Notes under the pieces: model-generated
Databases searched by the model: none
Told to the model about the DNA's origin: nothing
Seen by the model: the letters and a program-made list of their open reading frames with translations, nothing else
Translations under genes and position numbers: made by a program
Source: Roseomonas sp. AR75
Lineage (GTDB): Bacteria; Pseudomonadota; Alphaproteobacteria; Acetobacterales; Acetobacteraceae
DNA length: 64,000 bases
Direction of reading: 5' to 3'
NCBI RefSeq assembly: GCF_005222815.1
Contig: NZ_STGB01000001.1
Location: 1,550,001-1,614,000 of the forward strand
In this document: in pieces, positions 51,581 to 61,082 of the stretch
Position numbering within the stretch: the stretch's first letter is position 1
Layout: the number at the start of each line of letters is the position of its first letter

Positions 51581-53332
51581 ATGTCCGACAATGCAGAACG
51601 CGCACCCGGCGTCCGCCTGCGCATCGCGGTGCTCGGCGACACGCATCTGGAACCGGCTTCCGAGGGCACCGCGCCGCGCAGCAACCGCCGCTGCCGCGCC
51701 GCCATCGGCTGGATCAATGCGCTGAAGCCCGATCTCGTCGTGCATCTCGGCGACGTCGTGCATCCCCTGCCCTCGCTGCCCGACCAGGCCTCGGCCTTCG
51801 ACGCCGCGGCGGCGCTGTTCGCCGGATTGCAGGCGCCGATGCTGGTGACGCCGGGCAATCACGACATCGGCGACAAGCCGAACCCCGCCATGCCCGCCGC
51901 CGCATCGCGGCAGGACTGGGCGGAAGCATGGGCTTCGCGCATCGGGCCGCTCTGGGAGTCGCGGAGCCTCGCGGGATGCCGCGTCGTGCTGGCCTGCGCA
52001 TCGCTGTTCGGCAGCGGCACCGAGGACGAAGCGGCGCAGTGGCGCTGGCTGGAGGAGACGCTGCGCGCGGCGCGCTCGGCCGGCGAGCGCGTCTTCCTGT
52101 TCACGCACTACCCGCCCTTCATCCGCGCGCCGGACGAGCCCGGCCACTACGACAACCTCGATCCCGCGCCGCGCGCAAGGCTGCTCGCGCTCGCCACGCA
52201 TTTCGGCGTGGAGGCGATCCTGTCGGGACATGCGCATGCCTTCTTCCTCAACGGCCTCGGGCGCATGCGCCTGCATGTCGTGCCCTCCGTCGCCTTTGCG
52301 CGGCGCGACTATGCGGAACTGGCGCGCGTGGCGCCGGGGCCGGGCGAGGAGTTCGGGCGCAACGAGACGGGGCGGCTCGGCTTCGCGCTGCTCGACGTGC
52401 TGGAGGAAGGGCACGCGCTGCATCCGGTGATGACGGGGGGAAGCGAGGATGCGGTGCCGGCGGCGCATGCGCTGCCGGGGCTGCGCACGCATCCGCGGCT
52501 GGGCGGCGCGGCGCCGCTCGGCCTGCCGCTGCATCACCCCTGGGCGGAGGTGGTAGCGCTGCCGACCAACCCGCCGACCGCGCCCTTCCGCCGCCGCCTG
52601 GCGCGCGACGACCGGACCATCCAGCTGCTGTGGCGGCTCGGCGCGACGCGGCTGCGCATCCCGCGCGAGGATCTGGAGGATGCTGCGGTGCGCGCGCGCC
52701 TCGTGCTGCTGGCCGCCGAGGGGTTCCGTGTCTGGCTGGCGACGGCGGGCGTGCCGGATGACGCGCTGATCGCCCTGGTGGCGGAAACGCCGCTGGACGG
52801 GTGGGAGATCACGCTGGGCGAGACGGAGGTCGCGGCGGCGGCGGCGATGCTGCAGGGTGTGCCGGGGATGCCGGCGGAGTGCGTGCTGGCGCCGATGCGC
52901 AGCACGGGCGCCACGCCGGGCGCCGCAGCCAGCGCGCTCTTTGTCGGCAGCGGCCTGGCGGCGGAGGAAACGCCCGATCTGGCCGGCGGCGCCGGCGTGT
53001 TCACCGGGTGGATGGCGCGCATCGGGCGGGCGGAGGCGGTGGCGCCGTCGGTGGCCCGGCTCGCCTTGCGTGGCGCCTCGCTTGGGCTGCGGCCGCATGC
53101 GACGGTGTGCCTGATGCCGGAACGCCCGGACGAGTCCTGGTGCGACGATGTGGCGATCGCGGCGCGCGTGGCGGAGGCGCGGGCGGCGGCGCTGGCGCAT
53201 CCGGGGGTGGCACTGTGGCTGGATACCTTCCTGGACGTGGATCGCGGCTACCACGTGCGGAACGGGCTGGCGGACCGGCGGATGAACCCGCGCGCGGCGG
53301 GGTGGGCGTTTGCCGGCGGGGAGATCGGCTGA
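51581..53332 (+). CDS. Metallophosphoesterase (calcineurin-like) with extra C-terminal domain
   Basis: A 583-residue protein. Residues 12-265 form the calcineurin-like phosphoesterase: VLGDTHLEP, VHLGDVVHP, VTPGNHDIG, FTHYPPF and SGHAHAFF, supplying the dinuclear metal site. Residues about 300-583 are a second domain without a motif I recognise, with repeated elements such as GGAGVFTGWMARIGRAEA and ALAHPGVALWLDTFLDVD. Substrate may be a nucleotide or phosphodiester. It is divergent from the IclR gene across 98 bases. Confidence 0.85.
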   Translation: MSDNAERAPGVRLRIAVLGDTHLEPASEGTAPRSNRRCRAAIGWINALKPDLVVHLGDVVHPLPSLPDQASAFDAAAALFAGLQAPMLVTPGNHDIGDKPNPAMPAAASRQDWAEAWASRIGPLWESRSLAGCRVVLACASLFGSGTEDEAAQWRWLEETLRAARSAGERVFLFTHYPPFIRAPDEPGHYDNLDPAPRARLLALATHFGVEAILSGHAHAFFLNGLGRMRLHVVPSVAFARRDYAELARVAPGPGEEFGRNETGRLGFALLDVLEEGHALHPVMTGGSEDAVPAAHALPGLRTHPRLGGAAPLGLPLHHPWAEVVALPTNPPTAPFRRRLARDDRTIQLLWRLGATRLRIPREDLEDAAVRARLVLLAAEGFRVWLATAGVPDDALIALVAETPLDGWEITLGETEVAAAAAMLQGVPGMPAECVLAPMRSTGATPGAAASALFVGSGLAAEETPDLAGGAGVFTGWMARIGRAEAVAPSVARLALRGASLGLRPHATVCLMPERPDESWCDDVAIAARVAEARAAALAHPGVALWLDTFLDVDRGYHVRNGLADRRMNPRAAGWAFAGGEIG

Positions 53333-53393
53333 GCGGGGCGAGGCCATCGCCGTTGCCGTGCACCGCCCGTCGGCGGCATGGTGCCCGCGCCGC

Positions 53394-55532
53394 ATGACGC
53401 CTGAACCCGACTCGCCCGAAGTCCTGCTCGACACCGGCGACACGCTGCGGGAGGCGCGCGACTGGCCCGGCGCCGAGGCCGCCTATCGCGCCTATCTCGC
53501 CGCGCGCCCGCTGCATTGGCAGATCCATGTGCAGCTCGGCCATGCCGTGAAGGAACAGGGACGGTCCGAGGAAGCGCTGGACCACTACCGCCACGCCGCG
53601 ACGCTCGCGCCCGACGCGCTCGATCCCGTGTTCCAGGAAGGCGAGCTGCTGCGCCGCCTCGGCCGCGGGCAGGAGGCGGCGGACGCCATGGCGCGCGCCC
53701 GCGCCATCGCGCCGGACTCGCCGCTGCTGCGCCGCCTGGACGCGCTGCTGCGCCACCGTGTGGCGGAGGCGGCGGCGCCAGAGGCGATGCCGCTGCCGCC
53801 AGAGGGTGCGCCGACGCAGATCGCCTTCGACGTCACGGACCTGCTGGACTACCTGCGCGACGCGCGCACGCCCACGGGCATCCAGCGCGTGCAGATGGGC
53901 CTGGTCGGCGGCATGCTGGAACACCCCGCGCCGCCGGCGCCGCTGCTGCTGGTGGCCTATGACCCCTCCGCCTGGCGCTGGTGGCAGGTGGACATCGCAC
54001 GCTTCCGCGGCGTGCTGGAGCTGTCGCGCATCGGCGCCGCGGCCGACGATCCGGCCTGGCGCGCCGCCACCGCCGCGCTCTGCCATGCCGACGCCGCCGA
54101 GGACGCGCCGCTGCTGCCGGGCGCGACGCTGGCCAGCCTCGGCAATGCCTGGGGCATCGAGGATTACTGGCGCGGCCTGCGCATGCTGCGTCGTCGCGTG
54201 CCGCTCCGCTACGCCGCCTTCCTACATGACTGCGTGCCGCTGGCCATGCCGGAGCATTGCCTGGAGCTGACTTCGCGGCTCTATGCGCGCTGGTTCGCGG
54301 CGCTCGCGCTGCATGCCGACCTGCTGCTGGCCAATTCCCGCGCCACCGCCGGCGACGTGCAGGCCTTCGGCGCGCCGCTCGGCCTGCGGATGGCGCCCAC
54401 CGTCATCCCGCTGGCGGCCGAGCCGCCGCCGCCGCGCGAGGCCGCGCTTGCCGCGGCGGAGACGCTCGATCTCGACGAGGCCGATGCGCCCTTCGTGCTG
54501 TTCGTCGCCACGCTCGAAAGCCGCAAGAACCACCTGATGGTGTTCCAGGCCTGGATCGAGCTGCTGCGCCGCCTGCCGGCGGATCAGGTGCCGCGCCTGG
54601 TCTGCGTCGGCCGTCCCGGCTGGCGGGCGGAGGGCGCGCTCGGCCTGCTGGAACGCTCGGCGCTGCTGCGGCGGAAGGTGCAGGTGCTCTCGGGCGTGTC
54701 CGACCTGGCGCTGGCGGGGCTCACCGCGCGCTGCCTGTTCACGGTGTACAACTCCTTCCACGAAGGCTGGGGCCTGCCGGTCAGCGAGAGCCTGGCGGCG
54801 GGCAAGCTCTGCGTGGTGCCGGCGCATAGCGGGCTGCTGGAATCGGGCGCGCCCGGCGCGGTGTTCTTCCCGCCCGGCGACCTGCCGGCGCTGGTGGAGA
54901 CGTTGGCGCGCCTCGCCACCGATGCGGCGCATCGCGCCCTGCTGGAATCGGCCATCGACCGCGCGGCCGCGACGCGCGAATGGCCGGTGGCGGCGGCCGA
55001 GGCGCTGTCCCGCCTTGCCGCGCCGCAGCCCGCGCCGCCGCCGCGCCCCCCCTTCCCCGCGGGCGAACGCCTCTCGCTGGCCGCCGCGCCGCCGCCGCCC
55101 AGCCTAGCCGGCGCCTGGGGCGAGGCGGTGCGGGAGGGGCTCGGCTGGTGGTGGCAGGAGGGGTGGGGCTGCTGGACGCGCGACGGCATCGCCACGCTGC
55201 TGCTGCCGCTGGATGTGCCGGAAGGCACGCCGGTGCGCGTGCTGCTGGAACTGCGCGGCCCGCCAGGCGGCATCGCGCTGCGCCTGCGCGCCCGGGGCGG
55301 GGAGTCGACGCCCTGGCGGCGGCTCGACCTGGCAGAGGAGGCACGGCCCGGCGTGGTGCTGCAGGCCGAGGCCGGGCCAGGCGGTGTGCTGGTGGAACTC
55401 GATTCCGGCGACGGCGTGCCGCTCAACGACCGTGCGCAGCGCCGCGTCGGCGTGGGCGTGGTCGCGGTGATGGCCTGCGCGGAGGATGATCTGGCCGCGC
55501 GGCTCGCGGCACTGGAGGCGGCGGAGGGCTGA
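53394..55532 (+). CDS. TPR-glycosyltransferase fusion (GT4 family)
   Basis: A 712-residue protein. Residues about 8-125 carry tetratricopeptide repeats (WPGAEAAYRAYLAARPLHWQI; GRSEEALDHYRHAATLAPD). Residues about 140-550 form a GT-B glycosyltransferase of the GT4 type, with DVTDLLDYLRDARTPTGIQR early and PFVLFVATLESRKNH near 365. VYNSFHEGWGLPVSESLAAGK is the nucleotide-sugar EX7E motif region. A Pro-rich linker (about 565-590) and a C-terminal beta-rich domain (about 600-712) follow. Probably assembles surface polysaccharide. Sugar donor unknown. Confidence 0.87.
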   Translation: MTPEPDSPEVLLDTGDTLREARDWPGAEAAYRAYLAARPLHWQIHVQLGHAVKEQGRSEEALDHYRHAATLAPDALDPVFQEGELLRRLGRGQEAADAMARARAIAPDSPLLRRLDALLRHRVAEAAAPEAMPLPPEGAPTQIAFDVTDLLDYLRDARTPTGIQRVQMGLVGGMLEHPAPPAPLLLVAYDPSAWRWWQVDIARFRGVLELSRIGAAADDPAWRAATAALCHADAAEDAPLLPGATLASLGNAWGIEDYWRGLRMLRRRVPLRYAAFLHDCVPLAMPEHCLELTSRLYARWFAALALHADLLLANSRATAGDVQAFGAPLGLRMAPTVIPLAAEPPPPREAALAAAETLDLDEADAPFVLFVATLESRKNHLMVFQAWIELLRRLPADQVPRLVCVGRPGWRAEGALGLLERSALLRRKVQVLSGVSDLALAGLTARCLFTVYNSFHEGWGLPVSESLAAGKLCVVPAHSGLLESGAPGAVFFPPGDLPALVETLARLATDAAHRALLESAIDRAAATREWPVAAAEALSRLAAPQPAPPPRPPFPAGERLSLAAAPPPPSLAGAWGEAVREGLGWWWQEGWGCWTRDGIATLLLPLDVPEGTPVRVLLELRGPPGGIALRLRARGGESTPWRRLDLAEEARPGVVLQAEAGPGGVLVELDSGDGVPLNDRAQRRVGVGVVAVMACAEDDLAARLAALEAAEG

Positions 55533-55598
55533 GGTCGCCCTGCCGAAACTTGATCCGCCGCAAGGAATCCGGCTTCCCGTTGCGGCAGGCTTGCCGCC

Positions 55599-56945
55599 AT
55601 GGACGCCCTCCCCGACCCGCGCGCCCGGCTTGAAGCCTATGCGCGCCAGAACCTGCCGCGATACACCTCCTACCCGACGGCGCCGCATTTCCAGCCGCTG
55701 GACGAGGCCGCCTATCGCGGCTGGCTGGCGGAGATCCGGCCGGGCGACACGCTCTCGCTCTACCTGCACATCCCCTTCTGCAAGGAGCTCTGCTGGTATT
55801 GCGGCTGCCACACCGCGATCACCCGCAACCAGGCCCGGCTCTCGCGCTACGCCGCCGGGCTGGTGCGGGAGATCGGGCTGCTCGCCGCTGCGCTGCCGCC
55901 GCAGCTTCCGGTGGAGTCGCTGCATCTCGGCGGCGGCACGCCCTCCGCGATCGGCGCGCGCGGTCTTGCGGAGGTCATGGAGGCGCTGCGCGCGCGCTTC
56001 GCCTTCCGCCCCGATGCGGAGCTTTCGGTGGAGCTCGATCCGCGCACGCTCGATGACGATGTCGTCGCGCTGCTCGGTCGCGCCGGCTTCAACCGCGCGA
56101 GCCTCGGCGTGCAGGACCTCGACCCGGAGGTGCAGAAGCTCGCCGGCCGCATCCAGCCGCGGGAGATGGTGGAAAGCGCGGTGACGCGGCTGCGCGGCGC
56201 CGGCATCCACGCGATCAATTTCGACCTGATGTACGGCCTGCCCGGCCAGGACAGCCGGCATGTGGCCGAGAGCGCGCGTTTCGCGGCGGAACTCGGCGCG
56301 GATCGCGTCGCCGTCTTCGGCTACGCGCATGTCCCCTGGATGAAGCCGGCGCAGAAGGCGATCCGGGAGGAGCTGCTGCCCGACACCTTCGCCCGCATGG
56401 AGCAGGCCGATGCGGCGGAACGCGCGCTGCTCGCCGCCGGCTATGTCGCGATCGGGCTCGACCATTTCGCGCGGCCCGGCGACCCGATGGCCGTCGCCGC
56501 GGCGTCGGGTGTGCTGCGGCGGAATTTCCAGGGCTATACGACGGATCGCGCGCCGGTGCTGCTCGGCCTCGGCGCCAGCGCCATTGGCGCGCTGCCGCAG
56601 GGCTACGCCCAGAACACGCCCGATGAACGCGGCTGGCTCGCCGCGGTGGAGGCCGGCAGGCTGCCTGTCGCGCGCGGGCTGGCGCTGACCGAGGATGACC
56701 GCACCCGCCGCGCCATCATCGAGGCGGTGATGTGCGACCTCGAACTCGACCTCGCCACGGTGCCGCCGCCGGTCTGGGACAGCGCGGAACCACGCCTGGC
56801 CCCGCTGCTGGCGGACGGGCTGGCGCGGCTGGAGGCGGGGCGGCTCAGCGTGACCGAGGCCGGCCGCCGCTTCGTCCGGCACGTCGCCGCCTGCTTCGAT
56901 GCGCGCCTGGCCGCGAGCCAGGCCCGGCACAGCCGGGCGGTGTAG
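55599..56945 (+). CDS. hemN: Oxygen-independent coproporphyrinogen III oxidase
   Basis: A 448-residue radical SAM enzyme. YLHIPFCKELCWYCGCHT carries CxxxCxxC near residue 62, HLGGGTPSAIG near 110, NFDLMYGLPGQ near 210 and GLGASAIGALPQGYAQN near 330. These are HemN hallmarks, not HemW, because the extra Cys (CGCH) and the C-terminal region typical of HemN are present. It makes protoporphyrinogen under low oxygen. The next gene is convergent, ten bases away. Confidence 0.95.
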   Translation: MDALPDPRARLEAYARQNLPRYTSYPTAPHFQPLDEAAYRGWLAEIRPGDTLSLYLHIPFCKELCWYCGCHTAITRNQARLSRYAAGLVREIGLLAAALPPQLPVESLHLGGGTPSAIGARGLAEVMEALRARFAFRPDAELSVELDPRTLDDDVVALLGRAGFNRASLGVQDLDPEVQKLAGRIQPREMVESAVTRLRGAGIHAINFDLMYGLPGQDSRHVAESARFAAELGADRVAVFGYAHVPWMKPAQKAIREELLPDTFARMEQADAAERALLAAGYVAIGLDHFARPGDPMAVAAASGVLRRNFQGYTTDRAPVLLGLGASAIGALPQGYAQNTPDERGWLAAVEAGRLPVARGLALTEDDRTRRAIIEAVMCDLELDLATVPPPVWDSAEPRLAPLLADGLARLEAGRLSVTEAGRRFVRHVAACFDARLAASQARHSRAV

Positions 56946-56955
56946 TCGGGGCCGA

Positions 56956-57324
56956 TCAGGCCGCCTGGCGGCAGAGCCGGCCGAGCACGGATGTCAGCTC
57001 TGCCGGATCATAGGGCTTCGCCAGCACCGTCGCGTCCTGGTGCCCCGCCGGCAGGCCGGAAGCGCCATAACCCGTTGCGATGACATAGGGAATGCCGCGC
57101 GCGGCGAGTTCGTCGGCGACCGGCGTGGAGGTCTCGCCGGCGAGATTCAAATCCAGCACCACGGCATCCGGCCGCTCCAGCGACAGCAGCGCCATCGCCT
57201 CCTCGACCGTCGCCGCCGGCCCCATCACGCCGAAGCCGGCATCCACCAGCGCATCCTCGACAAGCATGGCGACGAGGGCCTCGTCCTCGACCACCATCAC
57301 CCTGCGCGGACCATCCGCCATCAT
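56956..57324 (-). CDS. Stand-alone response regulator receiver
   Basis: A 122-residue protein consisting only of a REC domain: RRVMVVEDEALVAMLVEDAL (acidic pocket), VVLDLNLAGE with phosphoacceptor Asp near residue 55, VIATGY with the conserved Thr and VLAKPYDPAEL with the conserved Lys. No output domain or histidine kinase lies nearby. ATG 57324 overlaps the upstream gene's stop (TGATG). It is therefore translationally coupled to the gamma-glutamylcyclotransferase-like gene, an odd pairing. Confidence 0.9.
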   Translation of the reverse strand: MMADGPRRVMVVEDEALVAMLVEDALVDAGFGVMGPAATVEEAMALLSLERPDAVVLDLNLAGETSTPVADELAARGIPYVIATGYGASGLPAGHQDATVLAKPYDPAELTSVLGRLCRQAA

Positions 57325-57761
57325 CACTCTCCCGCCATCGCCGCGCGGCGACCCGGGGCAGCCTGTACCCCGGCGGCGCATAAGTCACCGCTCACATTCG
57401 CGCGTGGCAGCATCCTGATTGCAGCCCAGGGTCGTGCCGGGTCCGCTCGCCACCCCCGCGCCACCCAGGCCCGGGCCCGCCGCGGCCCGCGCGCCGTGGC
57501 GACCCGGACGGGGCGCAAGGCGTATTCCGGCCCTTCATAGGCAGCGAGTCGCACCAGCGCCGCCGCCCCGAGCCGCGGCAGCAGCAGCCCCGCGACCTCG
57601 CCCGCCCCGGCGAGCAGCGTGGGGTAGGGCGTGCCGCGCAGCGCGACGCGCCTGTACCCCGCCAGCCGCGCCGGCAGCGCCCGGCGCAGCGGCGCCCGGC
57701 CGGCGAAGCGCGCGAAAACGACCGGATCGAGCAGTGTCCCGTAGAGGAACACCGCGGCCAA
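57324..57761 (-). CDS. Gamma-glutamylcyclotransferase-like (AIG2/GGCT fold) protein
   Basis: A protein of about 145 residues with the GGCT signature FLYGTLLDPVVF at its start and the catalytic Glu in AAYEGPEYALRPV near residue 75. The family cyclises gamma-glutamyl groups or related amines. I favour TTG 57761 because GAGG lies six to seven bases upstream, overlapping the phosphomannomutase stop region; GTG 57752 is an alternative that gives the more usual MFLYGTLL start. Its TGA overlaps the receiver gene's ATG. Confidence 0.78.
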   Translation of the reverse strand: MAAVFLYGTLLDPVVFARFAGRAPLRRALPARLAGYRRVALRGTPYPTLLAGAGEVAGLLLPRLGAAALVRLAAYEGPEYALRPVRVATARGPRRARAWVARGWRADPARPWAAIRMLPRANVSGDLCAAGVQAAPGRRAAMAGE

Positions 57762-57769
57762 GGCGCGCC

Positions 57770-59194
57770 TCAGTGGCCCGCGTTCTCGCCCGAGAAATCC
57801 GGCGCCTTGAGCCCGGAGGCTTCGAGCTGATGCCCGATCTGCGCCTTCAGCCGGTCGAGCCCCGCCTCGGTCGTCGCCTCGGCGCGCGCCACCAGCACCG
57901 CCTGCGTGTTGGAAGCCCGCAGCAGCCACCAGCCATCCTCGGTCAGCACGCGCACACCGTCCACGTCCTGCACCTTCGCGCCATCGGCGGCGAGGCGGTC
58001 CTTCACCTCGGCCACCACCTGGAACTTGCGCGTGTCCGGGCAGTCGAAGCGGAGTTCCGGCGTGTTGATCACCTGCGGCAGCGCGGCGCGCACCGCGGAG
58101 AGCTTGCCCTGCATGCGCGCGACGATGCCGAGCAGGCGCACGGCGGAATAGGGGGCGTCGTCGAAGCCGTACCATTTGTCCGCGAAGAAGATGTGGCCCG
58201 ACATCTCGCCGGCCAGCGGGCTGCCGGTCTCGGCCATCTTCGCCTTGATCAGCGAATGCCCGGTCTTCCACATCAGCGGGTTGCCGCCGGCCTTGGCGAT
58301 CTCGTCGAACAGCACCTGCGATGCCTTGACGTCGGCGATGATCGTCCCGCCGGGCTTCGACTTCAGGACATCCCGGGACAACACGATCATCAGCTGGTCG
58401 CCGAACAGGATGTGGCCCTCGTCGTCCACCACGCCGATGCGGTCGCCGTCGCCGTCGAAGGCGATGCCGAGATCGGCCTTCTCGCGCGCCACTTCCGCGA
58501 TGATCTGCTCGAGGTTCTTGGCCACCGTCGGGTCGGGGTGGTGCGCCGGGAAGGTGCCGTCGATCGTGCCGTTGATGACGAAATGCGTGCCCGGCAGCCG
58601 CGCCACCAGCATCTTCACGATCTCCGCCGAGGAGCCGTTGCCCGGGTCCCATACGACCTTCAACGCACGGTCGCCGCCGTCCCAGTCCTCCAGCACGCGC
58701 GCGACATACTGCTCGGAGATGTCCACCTGCCGGTCGGAGCCGATGGCGGCGGGCACCACGTCGCCCTCGGCCGCCATGCGGCCGATCTCCTGGATCTGCT
58801 TGCCGAAGAAGGGCTTCTTGCCCAGCATCATCTTGAAGCCGTTGTAGTTCGGCGGGTTGTGGCTGCCCGTGACCATCACCGCGCCATCGGCCGAGAGCGC
58901 GTAGGCCGCGTAGTAGAGCATCGGCGTCGGCCCGCAGCCGATCCGCAGCACCTCCAGCCCGCAGGCGCGCAGCCCCGCAACCAGCTGCGCTTCCATCTCC
59001 GGCGAGGAGAGGCGGCCGTCATAGCCGACCGCCACCTTGTGCCCGCCGCCGCGCGAGACGATGGAGCCGAAGCAGCGGCCGATCGCGAAGGCGTCCTCGG
59101 GCTTGAGGGTCTGCCCGACGATGCCGCGGATGTCGTATTCGCGCAGCGAAGTCGGGTCGAAGCTGTGGTGGAAGGCCGTCATCGTCGGAGACAT
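57770..59194 (-). CDS. Phosphomannomutase/phosphoglucomutase (AlgC/PGM family)
   Basis: A 474-residue alpha-D-phosphohexomutase: [16 protein letters not shown], the phosphoserine loop [15 protein letters not shown] near residue 105, the metal loop [12 protein letters not shown] near 245 and GEMSGHIFF, with the C-terminal phosphate-binding domain [15 protein letters not shown]. It interconverts mannose- or glucose-1-phosphate and 6-phosphate for surface polysaccharide. With galU upstream on the same strand it probably supplies nucleotide sugars. Start could also be ATG 59182. Confidence 0.93.
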   Translation of the reverse strand: MSPTMTAFHHSFDPTSLREYDIRGIVGQTLKPEDAFAIGRCFGSIVSRGGGHKVAVGYDGRLSSPEMEAQLVAGLRACGLEVLRIGCGPTPMLYYAAYALSADGAVMVTGSHNPPNYNGFKMMLGKKPFFGKQIQEIGRMAAEGDVVPAAIGSDRQVDISEQYVARVLEDWDGGDRALKVVWDPGNGSSAEIVKMLVARLPGTHFVINGTIDGTFPAHHPDPTVAKNLEQIIAEVAREKADLGIAFDGDGDRIGVVDDEGHILFGDQLMIVLSRDVLKSKPGGTIIADVKASQVLFDEIAKAGGNPLMWKTGHSLIKAKMAETGSPLAGEMSGHIFFADKWYGFDDAPYSAVRLLGIVARMQGKLSAVRAALPQVINTPELRFDCPDTRKFQVVAEVKDRLAADGAKVQDVDGVRVLTEDGWWLLRASNTQAVLVARAEATTEAGLDRLKAQIGHQLEASGLKAPDFSGENAGH

Positions 59195-59225
59195 CCCTGT
59201 CTAGGCTTGGCGGGGGCGGCAGGGC

Positions 59226-59317
59226 GGCCCGCAAAGCGGGCCGAGGCCGCGAACGCGGCCCGCGGCGAGTGCCGCGAAGCCAAGCCGCGCGGAGGCGCGG
59301 CGCCCGGCGTCCGAGGG
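59226..59317 (+). repeat. Mini-hairpin array with conserved terminal tag (copy 2)
   Basis: Four successive hairpins with perfect, different stems: GGCCCGC/GCGGGCC (loop AAA), GGCCGC/GCGGCC (GAAC), CGCGGC/GCCGCG (GAGT) and GCCGCGC/GCGCGGC (GGAG). They are followed by GCCCGGCGTCCGAGGGG. Terminal module (CCAAGC, stem, GGAG, stem, GCGCCCGGCGTC) matches the array at 38067. It lies in the 149-base gap between galU and the phosphomannomutase gene. Confidence 0.85.
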
Positions 59318-59343
59318 GCGTTGATGCGTAGCGGCAACGCGCA

Positions 59344-60216
59344 TCACGAAGAGTATTTCTTCAGGATGCTCTGCATGGCCGGCGCCATGTCGTCGCGCGA
59401 AAGGGCGAAGGCGACCTGCGCCTCCAGGTAGCCTTCCTTCGATCCGCAGTCGAAGCGCCGCCCCTCGTAGCGCAGGCCGTGGAAGGGCTGGCTGCCGATC
59501 AGCTTCGCCATGCTGTCCGTCAGCTGGATCTCGCCGCCGGCGCCCTTCTCCATCTTCGACAGATGCGCCATCACCTCCGGCATCAGCACGTAGCGGCCGA
59601 TCACGGTGAGGTTCGACGGCGCCTTCTCGATGGGCGGCTTCTCCACCAGGCCCGTCACCTCGACCAGGTTGCCGCGCGTCGTCCCCGGCGCGATCACGCC
59701 GTAACGGGAGACATGCTCCTTCGGCACTTCCTCGATCGCCACCACGTTGCCGCCGGTCTCGGCATAGGCATCCGCCAGCTGCTTCATGCAGGAGGTGTCG
59801 CAGAGCATCAGGTCGTCGGGCAGCATGATGGCGAAGGGCTCCTCGCCCACGAAGCTGCGCGCGCACCAGATCGCGTGACCGAGGCCGAGCGGCACCTGCT
59901 GCCGCGTCGAGACGATGGCGCCCGGCGCGAGCGCCTGGTCGCGGAGCATCTCCAGCTCCTTCGCCTTGTTCCGCTCGGCCAGCGTCCGCTCAAGCTCGTA
60001 GGCGACGTCGAACTGGTCCACCAGCATCGTCTTGCCGCGGCCGGTGACGAAGCAGAACTGCTCGATGCCCGCCGCGCGCGCCTCCTCCACCGCATACTGG
60101 ATCAGCGGCTTGTCCACGACCGGCAGCATCTCCTTCGGCATCTGCTTGGTCGCGGGCAGGAAACGCGTGCCGAGGCCGGCGACGGGGAGCACGGCCTTGC
60201 GGAGAGGCTTGGGCAC
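59344..60216 (-). CDS. galU: UTP--glucose-1-phosphate uridylyltransferase
   Basis: A 290-residue nucleotidyltransferase: LPVAGLGTRFLPATKQMPKE is the N-terminal G-rich UTP loop with its catalytic Lys, then VDKPLIQYAVEEA, AIMLPDDLMLCD and GLVEKPP. It makes UDP-glucose. The start is GTG 60216 with AGGGAAG about seven bases upstream. Downstream on the same strand are the phosphomannomutase, GGCT-like and receiver genes. Confidence 0.95.
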   Translation of the reverse strand: MPKPLRKAVLPVAGLGTRFLPATKQMPKEMLPVVDKPLIQYAVEEARAAGIEQFCFVTGRGKTMLVDQFDVAYELERTLAERNKAKELEMLRDQALAPGAIVSTRQQVPLGLGHAIWCARSFVGEEPFAIMLPDDLMLCDTSCMKQLADAYAETGGNVVAIEEVPKEHVSRYGVIAPGTTRGNLVEVTGLVEKPPIEKAPSNLTVIGRYVLMPEVMAHLSKMEKGAGGEIQLTDSMAKLIGSQPFHGLRYEGRRFDCGSKEGYLEAQVAFALSRDDMAPAMQSILKKYSS

Positions 60217-60368
60217 CGGTGGTCTTCCCTGGCGATTCTGGGCGGCACAACTGCCACGGACCGCGGAAAGCGTCCACCTGCGGACCGCGGCGCCGGCAAC
60301 GCCCGGTTGATGAGGAAGGGCGGCCCCTTCCCGGCGTCACCGGAACGGGTGCGGGGCGGGGCGGTTCC

Positions 60369-61079
60369 TCACCCCAGCAGAACGTCCCGCGCCTCGTTCA
60401 ACCGTGAGGCCAGCCAGTCCGATCCGCCCTGGTCGGGGTGGTTGGCCCGCATCAGCCGGCGATGGGCGGTGCGGATCGCCGCCGCATCGGCGCCCTCGGC
60501 CAGGCCCAGCACCGCCAGCGCCTCCTCCCGCGTCATGCGGCCGGAAGGCGGCCGGCGCGGCGGCGGCTCGGCCTGGGCCCGGGCCTGCTCGCGCCAATCG
60601 GCATGGGCGCGGTCGAGCCAGGCTTCCAGCAGCGGCACCCCCTCCGGGTCCTGCACCGACAGCTCCGCCAGCAGGTCCAGCAGCAGCGGCTCGTCGAGGT
60701 CGCTCAGCTCCCGCCCGGCATAGCGCCCGGCCTTCACCCGGCCGAACATCCGCCCGCTGTCATGGTCGAGCCCCATGGCCAGGTAGCCGGTCTCGACATC
60801 GCTCGCCTGCCCATCGCTCGGCCGGCCGGCACGGGCGAAGGTCCGCGCGGCGCGCAGCCCCTGGATCCAGCGCCAGGCCATCGGCCCGAACAGCGCCAGC
60901 GCCCAGAGTGCCTGCGGCCCCCGGCCGGAGGCGAGCAGCGCCACCAGCAGCACCGCGCCGAGCAGCCCCCCGCCCCAGACCGCCGCCGTCTTGATCTGCC
61001 CCGGCTTCGCATCGGCGAACAGGCGCAGCAGGCCCAGCAGCGCCAGCAGCGCGATCAGGCCGACGATCAGATAGGCCAT
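60369..61079 (-). CDS. Membrane-anchored J-domain protein (DjlA-like)
   Basis: A 236-residue protein. Residues 1-22 and about 30-60 are hydrophobic membrane segments. A cytoplasmic region with ARTFARAGRPSDGQASDVETG and YLAMGLDHDSGRMFGRVKAG follows. Residues about 178-236 form a J domain (TREEALAVLGLAEGADAAAI; LMRANHPDQGG with the HPD tripeptide). It should recruit and stimulate a DnaK-type Hsp70 at the membrane. Three bases separate it from the VWA gene upstream, so the two are probably one operon. Confidence 0.87.
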   Translation of the reverse strand: MAYLIVGLIALLALLGLLRLFADAKPGQIKTAAVWGGGLLGAVLLVALLASGRGPQALWALALFGPMAWRWIQGLRAARTFARAGRPSDGQASDVETGYLAMGLDHDSGRMFGRVKAGRYAGRELSDLDEPLLLDLLAELSVQDPEGVPLLEAWLDRAHADWREQARAQAEPPPRRPPSGRMTREEALAVLGLAEGADAAAIRTAHRRLMRANHPDQGGSDWLASRLNEARDVLLG

Positions 61080-61082
61080 CGC

